In this document: piece after piece, positions 24,203 through 25,525 of the stretch
How positions within the stretch are numbered: the first letter of the stretch is position 1
Layout: every line of letters starts with the position of its first letter
Source of the DNA: an uncultured Micrococcaceae bacterium
GTDB taxonomy: Bacteria; Actinomycetota; Actinomycetes; Actinomycetales; Micrococcaceae
NCBI GenBank assembly: GCA_937896705.1
Contig: CALBOC010000253.1
Coordinates: 1-25,525 of the forward strand
Direction: 5' to 3'
DNA: 25,525 nt
The notes under the pieces: generated by a model
What the model was told of the DNA's origin: nothing
The model's database searches: none
What the model saw: only the letters and a program-made list of their open reading frames with translations
Program-made: the position numbers and the translations under genes

Positions 24203-25489
24203 TTACTCGAGGTAGTCGCGCAGAACCTGCGAGCGTGATGGGTGACGAAGCTTGGACATGGTCTTGGATTCGATCTGACGAATCCGTTCCCTGGTGACAC
24301 CGTATACTTTGCCAATTTCGTCCAGCGTTTTGGGCTGTCCGTCAGTCAGGCCGAAGCGCATCGCCACGACACCAGCTTCGCGTTCTGACAATGTATCAAG
24401 CACCGAATGGAGCTGTTCTTGCAACAGGGTGAAGCCCACGGCATCGGCCGGGACGACAGCCTCGGAGTCCTCGATTAAGTCACCGAATTCAGAGTCGCCG
24501 TCTTCACCCAGTGGGGTGTGCAGTGAGATTGGTTCACGGCCATATTTTTGAACTTCGATGACCTTTTCGGGTGTCATATCGAGTTCAGTACCCAGCTCTT
24601 CAGGGGTGGGTTCACGACCGAGATCTTGCAACATCTGGCGCTGAACACGTGCCAGTTTGTTGATCACTTCGACCATGTGGACGGGAATACGAATGGTGCG
24701 AGCCTGATCGGCCATGGCACGGGTAATCGCTTGACGAATCCACCAGGTGGCATACGTGGAGAATTTGAAACCCTTCGTGTAGTCGAATTTTTCGACTGCG
24801 CGGATGAGGCCGAGGTTTCCCTCTTGAATCAGGTCTAAGAACAGCATGCCACGGCCGGTGTAGCGTTTGGCCAGTGACACCACGAGACGTAAGTTAGCTT
24901 CTAGCAGGTGGTTTTTGGCGCGGCGACCATCAGCAATAATCAGTTGCATATCGCGGCGCAGACGCACATCCGTGATTTCTTCTTGTTGCATTTTGTGCTC
25001 GGCGTAGAGTCCGGCTTCAATGCGAGTTGCAAGATCTACTTCTTCTTCGGCGTTGAGTAGCGCAACCTTACCGATCTGCTTCAGATAGTCTTTGACTGGG
25101 TCCGCTGTGGCACCAACAATATTGACTGCTCTTTGCTGAGGAGCATCTTCTTCGGTTTCAGAGACTACAAAGCCGCCGGCTTTTTCGGTGGATGCCACGT
25201 CGGGTTTTTCAGGACCCGCTGTTTCCTTAATTTCCGCTACTTCGTCGTCTTCGGCAGCCTCTTCTGGCTCCTCAACGACTTCGTCGGCAGCCACATCGTC
25301 ATCTTCAACATCATCAAGTGCATCTTCCTCAACGACGATGTCTTCTTCTTCATCAATCACTGGATCATCAGAAACCATAGATGCCTTCTTACCATTGGCG
25401 GTAGCGGCTGCCTTCTTTGCAGTCCTGTCGGCTGTGGCCTGCTTCGCAGTAGTTTTCCTGGCAGTCGCCTCTTTTGGAGTAGTAGTCAC
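24203..25489 (-). CDS. sigA: Principal RNA polymerase sigma factor (sigma-70 group 1)
   Basis: 428 residues. This is the housekeeping sigma that directs RNA polymerase to most promoters. A basic Lys/Ala-rich N-terminus (1-37) and an acidic stretch (about 41-90) form the variable region. Region 1.2 begins [16 protein letters not shown] (130-145). Region 2 covers about 197-270, with [21 protein letters not shown] and [18 protein letters not shown] for -10 recognition and melting. Region 3 is at about 270-350. Region 4 has [20 protein letters not shown] (388-407) for -35 binding. The start is GTG, with AAAGGA 5 nt upstream. Only 36 bp of upstream sequence are in the window, so its promoter is not visible. 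Also called hrdB or rpoD in relatives. Confidence 0.95.
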   Translation of the reverse strand: MTTTPKEATARKTTAKQATADRTAKKAAATANGKKASMVSDDPVIDEEEDIVVEEDALDDVEDDDVAADEVVEEPEEAAEDDEVAEIKETAGPEKPDVASTEKAGGFVVSETEEDAPQQRAVNIVGATADPVKDYLKQIGKVALLNAEEEVDLATRIEAGLYAEHKMQQEEITDVRLRRDMQLIIADGRRAKNHLLEANLRLVVSLAKRYTGRGMLFLDLIQEGNLGLIRAVEKFDYTKGFKFSTYATWWIRQAITRAMADQARTIRIPVHMVEVINKLARVQRQMLQDLGREPTPEELGTELDMTPEKVIEVQKYGREPISLHTPLGEDGDSEFGDLIEDSEAVVPADAVGFTLLQEQLHSVLDTLSEREAGVVAMRFGLTDGQPKTLDEIGKVYGVTRERIRQIESKTMSKLRHPSRSQVLRDYLE

Positions 25490-25525
25490 TCAGGTCCTTT
25501 CCTCATTGGCAGCCGTATGAGTAAT

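Noticed and set aside
25188..25520. 110-codon Ser/Ala-rich plus-strand frame
   Set aside because: It is antisense to the acidic N-terminal region of sigA, whose Glu/Asp codons read as Ser-rich on the other strand.

Overview
The window looks like a chromosomal core segment from a mid-GC actinobacterium of the order Micrococcales, most likely Micrococcaceae. This rests on SepH, DUF5998, the small DUF7455-type zinc ribbon beside the principal sigma factor, a second type II topoisomerase (ParC/ParE), a fused CydDC exporter and an OleA / fused OleBC / OleD cluster of the kind known from Micrococcus luteus. Genus and species cannot be read from the sequence. No mobile element, CRISPR array, tRNA or rRNA was seen, and every substantial gene looks intact.

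Layout. sepH (15-1235, +) faces a three-gene minus-strand unit that runs from 5793 down to 1262: a GNAT/ADP-forming acyl-CoA synthetase fusion, a DUF5998 protein and an alkaline-phosphatase-superfamily enzyme, the last two overlapping by 4 bp. parC (5849-8395, +) is divergent from that unit and meets the respiratory operon tail to tail. The cytochrome bd operon cydA-cydB-cydDC runs on the minus strand from 14624 to 8392. A blaI-type repressor and an M56 membrane metalloprotease (14931-16267, +) are divergent from cydA. They are followed by oleA, oleBC and oleD (16449-21293, +), which encode a complete head-to-head olefin pathway. parE (minus) ends tail to tail with oleD. After about 420 bp of non-coding DNA come a 73-residue zinc-ribbon gene (+) and the gene for the principal sigma factor (minus), separated by two perfect hairpin terminators.

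How the parts may work together. CydAB is the oxidase, and CydDC is the thiol exporter needed to assemble it. The cydA-blaI divergent region carries three 17-bp dyads of the form WTCTAC-N5-GTAGAA, starting exactly 21 bp apart. The third covers the predicted -35 of the blaI promoter, so autorepression is likely and control of cydABDC is plausible. The M56 partner has the zinc-protease motif but no BlaR1-type sensor domain, so its signal is unknown. ParC and ParE form one topoisomerase IV although 13 kb separates their genes. OleA, OleBC and OleD together turn two fatty acyl-CoAs into a long-chain internal alkene.

The strongest leads are the phased operator array and its regulatory link to the oxidase, a probable CTG start on the M56 gene, and the uncharacterised phosphatase/DUF5998/acyltransferase unit. 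Several unexplained palindromes are recorded as weaker leads. Nothing in the window is clearly a wholly new system.
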